A stretch of 32,025 nucleotides of DNA from Candidatus Saccharimonadota bacterium (GCA_017537745.1 JAFYKF010000003.1:1-32025); one strand, 5' to 3'; positions 1 through 6,702 are shown, counted from the first letter of the stretch. Made by a program: numbers and translations. The notes: generated from the sequence alone by a model not told the origin.

Positions 1-83
1 CGGCCTAAGGTGGGGGAGATGATTGGGGTTAAGTCGTAACAAGGCATCGGTACGAGAACGTGTCGATGGATTACCTCCTTTCT
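1..83 (+). rRNA. rrs: 16S ribosomal RNA, 3' end (partial)
   Basis: The window opens inside the 3' end of a small-subunit rRNA. The near-universal GTCGTAACAAGG stretch (helix 44/decoding region) is at about 34-45 and the anti-Shine-Dalgarno CCTCCTTTCT is at 74-83. The 3' end reads GGATTACCTCC instead of the usual GGATCACCTCC. The 5' part lies outside the window. No tRNA, 23S or 5S rRNA follows; a factor-independent terminator at about 247-275 closes the transcript and unrelated protein genes come next. Confidence 0.96.
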
Positions 84-246
84 TGAGAAGGATTTGATGC
101 TTATGAATCCGCGAGGATGCATAATGCTAGGTCGGTTACGGTTGCATCTAGAAGCTTAAGATACAACTTTACCTGTTTTACAGGCGTAACAATAAGCTAA
201 CATACGACTAACGATGAATTAATTGCACAACCAAGTTGTTAAACGT
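84..246 (+). other. 16S rRNA 3' trailer, no tRNA or 23S seen
   Basis: This stretch between the 16S 3' end and its terminator has no open frame of note, no tRNA and no 23S start. It contains a small CCTG/CAGG hairpin near 172-184 and may form part of an rRNA processing stem with sequence upstream of the 16S gene, which is outside the window. Confidence 0.5.
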
Positions 247-275
247 TAAAATCCACCCGCAAGGGTGGATTTTTG
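247..275 (+). terminator. Rho-independent terminator after 16S rRNA
   Basis: An 11-bp stem (AAAATCCACCC, loop GCAA, GGGTGGATTTT) runs straight into a T run. It ends the rRNA transcript about 165 nt after the mature 16S end, which implies that 16S is transcribed without 23S. Confidence 0.88.
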
Positions 276-305
276 AGGAGAACCAACCATCGTATCAACT
301 AAATA

Positions 306-334
306 TTGACAAAATCACCAAAATTTGTTATAAT
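306..334 (+). promoter_or_regulatory. Consensus sigma-70 promoter of the 403 gene
   Basis: TTGACA at 306-311 and TATAAT at 329-334 are separated by exactly 17 bp, a perfect consensus. The predicted start is near 341, leaving a leader of about 60 nt. Confidence 0.88.
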
Positions 335-353
335 ATAGTCATAAGCACTTTAA

Positions 354-398
354 AAATATCCCTAGAGGGGTATCTCGCGAAAAGCGAGGGAAGGGAGA
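354..398 (+). promoter_or_regulatory. Structured 5' leader with two hairpins before the 403 gene
   Basis: The leader holds an imperfect hairpin around 356-372 (ATATCCC / GGGGTAT) and a clean CTCGC-GAAAA-GCGAG hairpin at 374-388, immediately before the purine-rich Shine-Dalgarno AAGGGAG at 391-397. The second hairpin could control ribosome access. No known riboswitch was recognised. Confidence 0.4.
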
Positions 399-402
399 AA
401 AA

Positions 403-1008
403 ATGGATAGCAGAAAGTACAACATCGCGGCGATTATTGAGGACATCGAGAATCAAATCTGGGCGCAATCAACCGTGCAGACTTTCGAACCCTGCATTCC
501 CGAACGGGAAGCCGTCGAAAAGGCCATCGCCGAGGCCACCGAGGACACTATCGTTTTCACGGTGACAGTCGGCTGCGGCGACGATTATAACGGGGTAATC
601 AACTATCTCGTTGAACTTGAAGCGGAAATCCGACTCAGCGACTTTCGCAATCCAAAAACGTTCTTCGGCTTCGCCTTGTCGGACTCAATGTTCGCCGAGG
701 CGGGAGCTTGCGACATTCGGCGCAAGCCCTTGACCCTGGAGGAAGTACGCAAAATCATCGAGGCAGGAGTTACTCCTTGCCTCAATCCTTCGCACCGCGC
801 CACCATCGACGCGATGCGGAACCGATTTGGGATTGACGTTCCAATCCCTGAATCTCCTCCCCGTGTGGAACTGAACCCCGGTGACAGAGTGGTTATTATG
901 GGGGTGCGAGGCTTGCCTCGCCTTACTGATCGCCACGAATACACCAGCACCGAAGTGGCGGAAGCCACGTTCAATTTCAGCGTTTACGAGGTGCTCCTGA
1001 ACGAATAG
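403..1008 (+). CDS. DUF1874-like (STIV B116/AcrIII-1 ring nuclease-like) protein
   Basis: A 201-residue soluble protein. Residues 86-199 resemble the DUF1874 fold of archaeal virus protein B116 and the AcrIII-1/Crn2 ring nucleases, which cleave the cyclic tetra-adenylate messenger of type III CRISPR. In order I see a first beta strand ending in S93, the helix LTLEEVRKIIEAG (111-122), the NPSHRATID turn with H131 where the family has its GH active-site histidine, then R154 and NPGDRVVI (158-165), an Arg-rich turn (169-177) and the closing FSVYEVLL. Residues 1-85 are an extension I do not recognise. The start is set by AAGGGAG just upstream. The gene is monocistronic, with a perfect promoter before it and a strong terminator after. 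Its codons are GC-richer than those of the surface-protein genes. The family call is by eye and moderate; activity is inference. Confidence 0.6.
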   Translation: MDSRKYNIAAIIEDIENQIWAQSTVQTFEPCIPEREAVEKAIAEATEDTIVFTVTVGCGDDYNGVINYLVELEAEIRLSDFRNPKTFFGFALSDSMFAEAGACDIRRKPLTLEEVRKIIEAGVTPCLNPSHRATIDAMRNRFGIDVPIPESPPRVELNPGDRVVIMGVRGLPRLTDRHEYTSTEVAEATFNFSVYEVLLNE

Positions 1009-1020
1009 GGAGCAACCCCG

Positions 1021-1047
1021 GCCCCCGGCATTCGCCGGGGGCTTTTC
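1021..1047 (+). terminator. Terminator of the 403 gene
   Basis: GCCCCCGGC-ATTC-GCCGGGGGC forms a perfect 9-bp GC stem followed by TTTTCC, 12 nt after the stop codon. Confidence 0.92.
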
Positions 1048-1126
1048 CTTGTTAAAAAATATCTTTTAAACCAATATAATCTATTCTTTATCTCATCTAT
1101 AATGGTCCCTACGTCGAGACATTCAT

Positions 1127-1155
1127 TTGATTATATTGGACAAATCTGTTATAAT
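1127..1155 (+). promoter_or_regulatory. Probable promoter of the 1229 gene
   Basis: TTGATT at 1127-1132 and TATAAT at 1150-1155 are 17 bp apart. The rest of the 1048-1228 gap is AT-rich and shows no gene. Confidence 0.65.
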
Positions 1156-1228
1156 AACAGAAGTTGACTAGTGATGGGGAGTTGACAGATTATGTGTGTG
1201 CCATATGTATCTGAAGGGAGGAGTCAGA

Positions 1229-1576
1229 ATGACTGGCATTCAGAGGAATTTTAAAATCACCAGTGGGCCAGACCGTGATGAACTTTTCACCGCGTGTAAA
1301 TACGCATACGAAAAAGGGGTTGTGTTCCCGGTCCAGTTCGTCATAACACATTATACGCGGACCACCGACGACGACGGGAAAAAGAGTGTAGTGCCGAAGC
1401 TTGTAACAGATATAAAAGTTGTCGGTATCGAACACGACTCTGGCAACGGTCAAGTATTCAAGCTTCGTGGCTACTGCAAGGTAGATATTCGACCGCTCGA
1501 GAATAATGATCGGATGTACAAATTTCATGCGCAATACAACACACAATCAAGGAGGGGTACTATTACCCTTGAATAA
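1229..1576 (+). CDS. Hypothetical protein, 115 residues
   Basis: I do not recognise a family. The open frame extends upstream to an ATG at 1196, but AGGGAGGAG at about 1216-1224 sits at the right distance from the ATG at 1229, which I take as the start. The protein is soluble and beta-rich in appearance (VVFPVQFVITHYTRTTDDDG, then KLVTDIKVVGIEH), with no membrane segment and no clear catalytic motif; its two cysteines are about 60 residues apart. It has its own promoter and terminator, like the 403 and 1736 genes on either side. The three look like independent small orphan genes and not an operon. The clear Shine-Dalgarno and terminator argue that it is real. Confidence 0.7.
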   Translation: MTGIQRNFKITSGPDRDELFTACKYAYEKGVVFPVQFVITHYTRTTDDDGKKSVVPKLVTDIKVVGIEHDSGNGQVFKLRGYCKVDIRPLENNDRMYKFHAQYNTQSRRGTITLE

Positions 1577-1589
1577 TCCCATCACCTAC

Positions 1590-1622
1590 GCCCAGGTGGA
1601 ATTCCGCCTGGGCAAATTTTTT
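1590..1622 (+). terminator. Terminator of the 1229 gene
   Basis: GCCCAGGTGG-AATT-CCGCCTGGGC (10-bp stem with one G-T pair) is followed by AAATTTTTTT. Confidence 0.9.
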
Positions 1623-1651
1623 GCAAAAAACTGGCGATAAATTGCTTATGC

Positions 1652-1680
1652 TTGAGGTCCACCCCAGATTATGATAAAAT
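1652..1680 (+). promoter_or_regulatory. Weak candidate promoter of the 1736 gene
   Basis: TTGAGG at 1652-1657 and TAAAAT at 1675-1680 are 17 bp apart. TATGAT at 1670-1675 is an alternative -10. Confidence 0.4.
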
Positions 1681-1735
1681 AACGTCAAATTAAGGGACGT
1701 ACATTAATGGTAAATGCAAAGGTGGTGAAAAACAA

Positions 1736-1984
1736 ATGATCGTTGGCGATAGCAATGTGGAGCAGGTTACGGCTTTTATGTGTAACCTAACAAGCGAATA
1801 TGGCGACAACCCAACCGAAGCGCAGGCTGAATTCTTTGCGAGAAACGAGAGGACGATAATTACCCCCAAAGACGCCATCAGAATTTTGGAGGCAAGAAGC
1901 TGGGAGGACGTAGTAGCCTTTTACAAAAAGGAAATAATGGGAATCGGCCCCGGTGCCAAGAAAAGGAAGTCTAGTCATAAATAA
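1736..1984 (+). CDS. Hypothetical protein, 82 residues
   Basis: A small soluble protein with no family that I recognise. The N-terminal half is acidic and helical (EQVTAFMCNLTSEYG, NPTEAQAEFFARNE) and the C-terminus is strongly basic (GAKKRKSSHK), which could contact nucleic acid; that is only a guess. AAAGGTGG at 1718-1725 serves as Shine-Dalgarno. A 10-codon frame beginning at the ATG at 1707 ends in TGA at 1737-1739, overlapping this start as ATGA, so a coupled leader peptide is possible. It stands alone between the terminator of the 1229 gene and a shared terminator at 2024. Confidence 0.65.
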   Translation: MIVGDSNVEQVTAFMCNLTSEYGDNPTEAQAEFFARNERTIITPKDAIRILEARSWEDVVAFYKKEIMGIGPGAKKRKSSHK

Positions 1985-2012
1985 TTAAAGCAGCCCAACG
2001 GCTCGCCCCCGC

Positions 2013-2047
2013 CAAAAAACTAACCCCGGCGGAGTATTCCGCCGGGG
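2013..2047. terminator. Bidirectional terminator between convergent genes
   Basis: CCCCGGCGGA-GTAT-TCCGCCGGGG (2024-2047) is a perfect 10-bp stem. Read on the minus strand it is followed by TTAGTTTTTT, so it clearly ends the MazG-like gene. The plus-strand tail is weaker but it probably also stops the 1736 gene. Confidence 0.85.
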
Positions 2048-2052
2048 ATAAA

Positions 2053-2415
2053 TTATCTTTCGTCTCCTTCGCCCTTCAAAGCATTACGTCTTGCCCGGCT
2101 CGCCAATTTCTCAATATTACGCTTTGCCACCTCGGACAACGGCACGTCCAAATATAGAGACACTAACGCTACATACCACAATACATCCCCTAATTCCTTT
2201 ATAATTGCATCCCTATCTTCATCGCTAAACTCGCCTTTTTTGTCACGTAAAATCTTTTTAATCTTATCGGCAAATTCACCAGCTTCACCCGCTACCCCAA
2301 GCGCCTTATCTAAAAATCCCACCGTATTAAAATTGCGGTTTTTCATTACTTCACCTAACGATTTAGCATCCAAATCTGTTTTTACCGCCTTTTTTTGATA
2401 ATCGTCAAAATCCAT
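2053..2415 (-). CDS. MazG-like nucleotide pyrophosphohydrolase
   Basis: A 120-residue protein of the all-alpha NTP pyrophosphohydrolase superfamily (MazG/dUTPase-2 type), which hydrolyses nucleoside triphosphates to monophosphates and pyrophosphate and often cleans the nucleotide pool. The two metal-binding motifs are plain: E44-A-G-E47 in GVAGEAGEFADKIKK and E74-L-G-D77 in IIKELGDVLWYVA, with a long charged linker between. The length fits single-domain members. The start has a strong Shine-Dalgarno (TAAGGAGG). A TATAAT lies upstream in the short intergenic region shared with the divergent UMP kinase gene. The natural substrate cannot be read from the sequence. Confidence 0.9.
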   Translation of the reverse strand: MDFDDYQKKAVKTDLDAKSLGEVMKNRNFNTVGFLDKALGVAGEAGEFADKIKKILRDKKGEFSDEDRDAIIKELGDVLWYVALVSLYLDVPLSEVAKRNIEKLASRARRNALKGEGDER

Positions 2416-2463
2416 TTCGCCTCCTTAACTGGCCTAATTATATCATATCAGTATTAAACCTGA

Positions 2464-2469
2464 TATAAT
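2464..2469 (+). promoter_or_regulatory. -10 element of the UMP kinase gene
   Basis: TATAAT follows CTGA, and the start codon is 44 nt downstream. The minus-strand -10 of the MazG-like gene lies in the same roughly 90-bp divergent region. Confidence 0.6.
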
Positions 2470-2512
2470 ATCATTAAACCTCACAAGAACATTTTAGAAA
2501 GGAGAATAACGC

Positions 2513-3244
2513 GTGAAGAATATCAAGATTATTAGCGTCGGTGGCTCAATCATTTCACCAAGCGAGCCAGATACCGAGTTCTTGGCCAAATTTGTTAAAA
2601 TGCTAGCAGATTGGCTAGGCAAAAACCATGACGGTGGACTTATTCTTATCGCTGGCGGTGGTGGTCCTGCGCGGGCGTATCAAAAAGCCTATCACGCTAT
2701 CGAACCGCAAATGACCGATGCGAACATCCATTTCGCCACCAAAGAAGAAGTAAATGAGGCAGCCGACTGGATTGGTGTCATGGCCACTCGTCTCAATGCC
2801 GAACTCCTTCGCGCCTGCCTGGGAAGGCTCGCGCCTACGTCGGTCGTCACGGATCCCACGGCGGCACCAGACAATTGGGAGGGCCGTATTCTTGTAGCTG
2901 CCGGTTGGAAACCGGGGTTCAGCAGCGATAACGATGCTGTATTGCTTGCTGAAAAATACGGCGCCAACACGGTCATTAATCTCTCGAACATCAAGAAAGT
3001 CTGCGACTGCGACCCGACTGATAATCCAGATGCAAAACCCCTTGATCAAATTAACTGGCGCGATTTTCGCAAGATGGTTGGCGACACCTGGGAGCCAGGG
3101 AAGAATACCCCCTTTGACCCCATTGCGAGTAAGCGCGCCGAAGAGCTCGGTCTCACCGTCATCTGTGCTGACGGTCGCAACATCGAGAATACGCGCCGAA
3201 TCCTGGATGATGCCGACTTTGTTGGCACCACCATCTCCTCTTAA
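2513..3244 (+). CDS. pyrH: Uridylate kinase, archaeal-type
   Basis: UMP kinase converts UMP to UDP with ATP, the step that feeds UTP and CTP synthesis in the cytoplasm. This 243-residue amino acid kinase-fold protein has the N-terminal phosphate loop VGGSIISP, the glycine-rich IAGGGGPARAYQ, the helix ADWIGVMATRLNAELL, the substrate-side GWKPGFSSDNDAVLLAEKYGA and the closing VICADGRNIENTRRIL. The pattern and length are closer to archaeal UMP kinases than to the usual bacterial hexameric PyrH. Translation starts at GTG (2513-2515), with AAAGGAG at 2498-2504. It is followed by a hairpin at 3255-3276 and then the methyltransferase gene. The gene symbol is by function. Confidence 0.9.
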   Translation: MKNIKIISVGGSIISPSEPDTEFLAKFVKMLADWLGKNHDGGLILIAGGGGPARAYQKAYHAIEPQMTDANIHFATKEEVNEAADWIGVMATRLNAELLRACLGRLAPTSVVTDPTAAPDNWEGRILVAAGWKPGFSSDNDAVLLAEKYGANTVINLSNIKKVCDCDPTDNPDAKPLDQINWRDFRKMVGDTWEPGKNTPFDPIASKRAEELGLTVICADGRNIENTRRILDDADFVGTTISS

Positions 3245-3254
3245 TGCCGCAACT

Positions 3255-3280
3255 ATCCCCCAGCCATCTGGGGGATTGTG
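3255..3280 (+). terminator. Hairpin after pyrH, weak terminator
   Basis: ATCCCCCAG-CCAT-CTGGGGGAT is a perfect 9-bp stem, but only TGTGCT follows. It may act as a weak terminator or a 3' stabiliser. Confidence 0.6.
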
Positions 3281-3288
3281 CTATCTCG

Positions 3289-3297
3289 TGATATAAT
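3289..3297 (+). promoter_or_regulatory. Extended -10 placed for a leaderless mRNA (3305 gene)
   Basis: TGATATAAT ends 7 nt before the ATG at 3305, so the RNA should begin at or next to the start codon. The surrounding CTATCTCGTGATATAATA recurs at the rpsA promoter. Confidence 0.75.
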
Positions 3298-3304
3298 ATA
3301 GTGC

Positions 3305-3832
3305 ATGGAAGATAGCCGCAATCTAATAGATGAATTAAAAGGTCTTACTAATGAACAAGTTTTTGATACCCTAAATCAAAAACGTAACAGCTTAGAAATC
3401 GCCATTGAAAACGTCGAGCACGATTTCAATATCGGCTCCATTGTGCGCACGGCTAATTCTTTTAATGTCTCAAAAGTCCACATTATTGGTAAGAAAAAAT
3501 ATAATCGTCGTGGCGCTATGTGTACGGATAAATATTTGAAAATTGTTCACCATCCTACATTGGAGGATTTTCTCAAGACTCAAAAAGACAGAGAACTTAT
3601 TGCTATCGAAAACAACACTCCTCGCGCCAAACCCCTTCATGAAAAACAATTTACAGATAATACCACACTTATTTTTGGCTCCGAAAACTCCGGTATCACC
3701 GACGAGTTATTAAAAGCCTCCACCGACGTTCGTTACATCGAAAGTTTTGGCTCCACTCGTTCCGTTAATGTCGGAGCCGCTGCCGCCATCGCCATGTACG
3801 AATGGACTCGCCAGTGTGTTCTCAATAAATAA
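3305..3832 (+). CDS. SpoU/TrmH-family RNA 2'-O-methyltransferase
   Basis: A SPOUT-fold methyltransferase that adds a methyl group from S-adenosylmethionine to a ribose 2'-OH in tRNA or rRNA. All three family motifs are visible: motif 1 around N42-IGSIVRTANSF with R48, motif 2 LIFGSENSGI (122-131) and motif 3 SFGSTRSVNVGAAAAIAMY (147-165), which forms the knot and binds the cofactor. At 175 residues it is a catalytic domain with no L30e-like substrate-binding domain, as in TrmL or TrmH-type single-domain enzymes. No Shine-Dalgarno precedes the ATG; the -10 is 7 nt upstream, so translation is probably leaderless. The target nucleotide is unknown. Confidence 0.9.
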   Translation: MEDSRNLIDELKGLTNEQVFDTLNQKRNSLEIAIENVEHDFNIGSIVRTANSFNVSKVHIIGKKKYNRRGAMCTDKYLKIVHHPTLEDFLKTQKDRELIAIENNTPRAKPLHEKQFTDNTTLIFGSENSGITDELLKASTDVRYIESFGSTRSVNVGAAAAIAMYEWTRQCVLNK

Positions 3833-3834
3833 AG

Positions 3835-4071
3835 CTACATCTTTCCAGTTGCTAGACCAAAGATAAAAGTCAGAATTATAACATGTAGATTCATCGCCAC
3901 AAGAAGCCCCACTATTACACCAATTACACCGTATCGCTTTACCTTATCGTACGATGATACGCCATCAGCTAACCCGTGTGAAATTTGCCTATAAAAAATC
4001 ACCACAAGCCCACCGGCAATCGAAATCACGATCCCCGCTATCATCCATCCAATGCTAAATGTAAAATCCAT
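3835..4071 (-). CDS. Small membrane protein, two transmembrane helices
   Basis: A 78-residue protein of unknown function. Hydrophobic segments lie at about residues 8-26 (WMIAGIVISIAGGLVVIFY) and 48-74 (VIGVIVGLLVAMNLHVIILTFIFG), separated by a short polar loop (RQISHGLADGVSSYDKVKRY), so it should form a helical hairpin in the membrane. It converges on the SpoU gene with 2 nt between the ends. The start is supported by a TGGTATAAT exactly 6 nt upstream of ATG on the minus strand, the leaderless arrangement found repeatedly here. No Shine-Dalgarno is present. Confidence 0.75.
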   Translation of the reverse strand: MDFTFSIGWMIAGIVISIAGGLVVIFYRQISHGLADGVSSYDKVKRYGVIGVIVGLLVAMNLHVIILTFIFGLATGKM

Positions 4072-4077
4072 AACCTC

Positions 4078-4086
4078 ATTATACCA
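4078..4086 (-). promoter_or_regulatory. Extended -10 placed for a leaderless mRNA (4071 gene)
   Basis: On the minus strand TGGTATAAT is followed by 6 nt and then the ATG at 4071. Confidence 0.75.
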
Positions 4087-4100
4087 TCTTTCGAATAATT

Positions 4101-4122
4101 TGTACCAACAAAAATGGTGGGG
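4101..4122. repeat. Left 22-bp direct repeat (att-like)
   Basis: The repeat matches 6681-6702 except for T against C at its third base. It includes ACCAACAAAAATGGTGGGG. Read on the minus strand it looks like a tRNA 3' end (CCCCACCA) followed by TTTTTGTTGGT. Confidence 0.8.
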
Positions 4123-4222
4123 GCGAATTGCTCAGGCATTAACACTCTTTAAAGAAGATATAAAACTGATGCTAAAGAAGTTTAACTTGGATTATCGGAT
4201 GAATCTTTAATTGTCTTCATAT

Positions 4223-6406
4223 TTATAGCTGAATTGCTATTTGTTGCAGAGCTTTGTTTCTTGTCTTCAAATAGCGTTTTTTGACTTTTTCTGAATAGTC
4301 ATAAGGTAAGCTAACATCTTTTGCTAATTCATTATAATATGATATGAAATATATTTGTTCTTGATGCTCAATTTCATTACTTACCTGAGGGCATCTATCT
4401 TTAAGAACTTCAGCTACATGCGTACAATTGAATAATTGGTGAAGGTATTGCTTTAGATAGGATTCTCTAAGATTGCTAATGCTTGTATTTTTCCCCCTCG
4501 TTTTTGTGTTTGAATAATTATCGAAGTTTGTGTTTTTTAGTGGTCTAGTTTTTAGTGCGTCCTGATGCAATACATTCCATAAATTAGAAACACAACGCTT
4601 CACTTGAGCTTCGCCGGGTTTATTATTTGGATCTTGTATATAGGATAGAATATTTTTTACATTAGAACTATCCATTAATGCATAGGTAGCAATCTCTACA
4701 CCAAAATCGTCCGTTATGGTATCGATTGTATCTATATCAACACTAGCAATCCTTTTGTTGAAGAAAATATCTGGCTTAATGAACCCTGATTTATCGAAAA
4801 ATTCTGACAGTTGTGGATATTGTTTGATGATGTTCGGATCTTCTTTTATACTCTTGCCGAGCTGTTCAATATCGTATTGTATGTATGGCATTTCTTGACC
4901 GTTTTCATCAACTTTGAGAGCAAAAGCGCGCCTCGTCCTTACTTCTTGTTCGTTTTCTTTGCATTTAAGCCAATGGTCAGATGCGCGTTTATCACCGGCT
5001 TCATCTTTTTTACCCCAATAGTATTGCACCTCGTGCTCATGTATAAATTTCCGGCACTGTCTCCATGCTTCTTCATCGGCCTGAATTTCAATTTCATCGC
5101 TATCATGATTCGCTTGATAGTAACCAGTTTTAACTTCATTTCCATTCTCATCAAGCACTTTGTTTAAATCTTTGTCAATCTTTGAAAAGCACTTGTTTTT
5201 ATTTTTTCTTAAAACCTGATTTAGTATATAAGCCATGGCGCTACTATTCTCCTTACCATCTGATACCATAAATTTTTGATAGTCGTGGGTGAGTTCATGA
5301 AAAGAAACTAGCATTAAAGAATACAGATCGGAGATAGTTTCAGGTCTGGATTTACTAAGTCCTTCCTCTGACGACAATGACATATCGTTGATTTTATTCT
5401 GCTCTAATACACAATATTCTGTACGCGAGACTCCCGTGCTGACTTGAACCAGTTTTTGTTCCTTATCATTATACCCGGCATTATTGGCTATAATAATGCG
5501 CCTGTCCTTTAATCTGTTATCCAGCGTATCCTTATAGCCGAAATAATTCGCAAGAGCGCCACCTATTTGCGTAGAAGATTTTAAGTCTTGTCGTTCTCTG
5601 GCATCGTTAAACATGTAGCACGCAAATTTCTTTGCCAAGTCACTACCGAAATCTCTCCCTGAATACAGATAGTCACCAACCATGTTTAGCTCGCCCTGAG
5701 ATACTAATGCTCTATTTTCCAAACGGTTTTCGATAGTCTTCAAGTAGCCCTTGTACATGGCCTCGTTTTCGCCGAGGTTATTAACTATTCTATCTACTTG
5801 ATCTGCCGGCTGAAGCTGTGAAATTACTAATCTTCGATACTCCGGATTCTTCAATACTGGGTTCGTAGATAATTCGGGATAATGCTTTTTGCCATTGATT
5901 ATTTGCACTTTTTGGCGCGCAGTGTCTACAATATATGAAGCATAATTTTTAAATTGTTCTGAGTTGACAAAATCTTTTGCACTATCCCCTGATAGCTGAC
6001 CGAGAACATAATGGTCTAGCAAATCCTTGCAAGAAAGTATATCGGCCCTAGATTTAGAATCGGGTTGGTATTGCTCAAGATAGTTTTCTTTCGCGGTTTT
6101 TAAGTGATTCGGATTAGAAAGTATTCTTTCATACTTCGGTAATCGCATTGAGGATCTTTCTAATTTAGCAGGAGAATCTATATCGCCATAGGAATCATAG
6201 TCGTCATCTGAGCCACCCCAGACATTCTCGCCCTCAAAATGTGAGTAACCTTTTTCAGAGTTATTCGCTATTATTTGCCTTGCTTCCTCTACTCGGCGAG
6301 CAGCAACATCGGGATCAAATGGTGGAACATCTTCTAATGGATGTTTTCCTTGGTTTGTTTGTTCATTCTCGTCGGTTAAGTCAATTCTTTCTGCATTTCC
6401 AATCAT
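4223..6406 (-). CDS. Large HExxH (zincin-like) protein of unknown function
   Basis: A 727-residue, mostly hydrophilic protein with no signal peptide or membrane segment. H370-E-L-T-H374 is a zincin zinc-binding motif. About 66 residues later EIEIQADEEAW (around 438-447) offers a glutamate (E440) for a third ligand in an E-x-x-A-D arrangement, as in several gluzincin families. The N-terminal 100 residues are acidic and low complexity (DVPPFDPDVAARRVEEARQI, GGSDDDYDSYGDID). I recognise no other domain. No Shine-Dalgarno is visible before the ATG. It is the only gene inside the repeat-bounded 4101-6702 segment and is AT-rich. It could be a toxin-like or effector protease, or a large orphan protein of the Saccharibacteria lineage; the catalytic role is inferred from the motif alone. 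Confidence 0.7.
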   Translation of the reverse strand: MIGNAERIDLTDENEQTNQGKHPLEDVPPFDPDVAARRVEEARQIIANNSEKGYSHFEGENVWGGSDDDYDSYGDIDSPAKLERSSMRLPKYERILSNPNHLKTAKENYLEQYQPDSKSRADILSCKDLLDHYVLGQLSGDSAKDFVNSEQFKNYASYIVDTARQKVQIINGKKHYPELSTNPVLKNPEYRRLVISQLQPADQVDRIVNNLGENEAMYKGYLKTIENRLENRALVSQGELNMVGDYLYSGRDFGSDLAKKFACYMFNDARERQDLKSSTQIGGALANYFGYKDTLDNRLKDRRIIIANNAGYNDKEQKLVQVSTGVSRTEYCVLEQNKINDMSLSSEEGLSKSRPETISDLYSLMLVSFHELTHDYQKFMVSDGKENSSAMAYILNQVLRKNKNKCFSKIDKDLNKVLDENGNEVKTGYYQANHDSDEIEIQADEEAWRQCRKFIHEHEVQYYWGKKDEAGDKRASDHWLKCKENEQEVRTRRAFALKVDENGQEMPYIQYDIEQLGKSIKEDPNIIKQYPQLSEFFDKSGFIKPDIFFNKRIASVDIDTIDTITDDFGVEIATYALMDSSNVKNILSYIQDPNNKPGEAQVKRCVSNLWNVLHQDALKTRPLKNTNFDNYSNTKTRGKNTSISNLRESYLKQYLHQLFNCTHVAEVLKDRCPQVSNEIEHQEQIYFISYYNELAKDVSLPYDYSEKVKKRYLKTRNKALQQIAIQL

Positions 6407-6619
6407 AGAAAATCCAATTATCTATACTATTTTATCATAATTGACAAAGAATAAAACCCAGATTGTTTAGGGTATTAACAGGTTTTTAATAGGGGTAAAC
6501 TGCATGTTTTTACAGTTTTTTGCCGTAAAAATGCTTCAAGTTTGTTTACTGTTGCCATAAGGTACTTAACAGAAACCTACTACTAAAAAATCGGCCATCT
6601 TGCCAATTTAAATAAAATC
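6407..6619. other. Non-coding, AT-rich, with a stem-loop
   Basis: No open frame or RNA gene is recognised. An inverted repeat, GCATGTTTTTAC at 6502-6513 and GTAAAAATGC at 6525-6534, forms a 10-bp stem with one bulged base. The promoter of the 727-residue gene should lie near 6410-6450 on the minus strand; candidates such as TATGATAAAAT are present but none stands out. Confidence 0.5.
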
Positions 6620-6694
6620 TGGTGGGGATATGTGGACTTGCCCTGCCGAACGCAGCCAATGTCCCGCCTTTTCAAGTTTTTGCACCAACAAAAA
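6620..6694 (-). repeat. tRNA-tail module downstream of tRNA-Ile
   Basis: This 75-bp unit starts right after the CCA of tRNA-Ile (reading the minus strand) and ends in a 21-bp exact copy of that tRNA's T-loop-to-CCA 3' end (6620-6640, identical to 6695-6715). Its first part is alignable with the unit after tRNA-Asn (20231-20300). GTCC at 6661-6664 can pair with GGAC at 6634-6637, and CTGC/GCAG (6643-6646, 6652-6655) forms an inner hairpin. Confidence 0.7.
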
Positions 6695-6702
6695 TGGTGG
6701 GG
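6681..6702. repeat. Right 22-bp direct repeat (att-like) at tRNA-Ile 3' end
   Basis: The partner of 4101-4122. It covers the CCA and the first bases of the tRNA-Ile acceptor strand plus 14 nt downstream. CACCA/TGGTG inside it can also form a small hairpin. Confidence 0.8.

Larger units (their letters stand above)
4101..6702. mobile_element. Candidate small integrated element at the 3' end of tRNA-Ile
   Basis: Twenty-two bp direct repeats with one mismatch lie at 4101-4122 and 6681-6702, 2,580 bp apart. The right copy runs from just downstream of tRNA-Ile into its CCA and the first bases of its acceptor 3' strand. The enclosed DNA lies on the downstream side of the tRNA, as expected for integration at a tRNA 3' end. 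It contains one gene (the 727-residue HExxH protein) and a non-coding stretch, and no integrase. The boundaries are seen in the sequence; mobility is inference. Confidence 0.4.

Noticed and set aside
4103-4145. A third complete tRNA-like gene beside the left repeat
   Set aside because: Only CCCCCACCA and the following T run look tRNA-like. There is no T arm, anticodon arm or acceptor partner.
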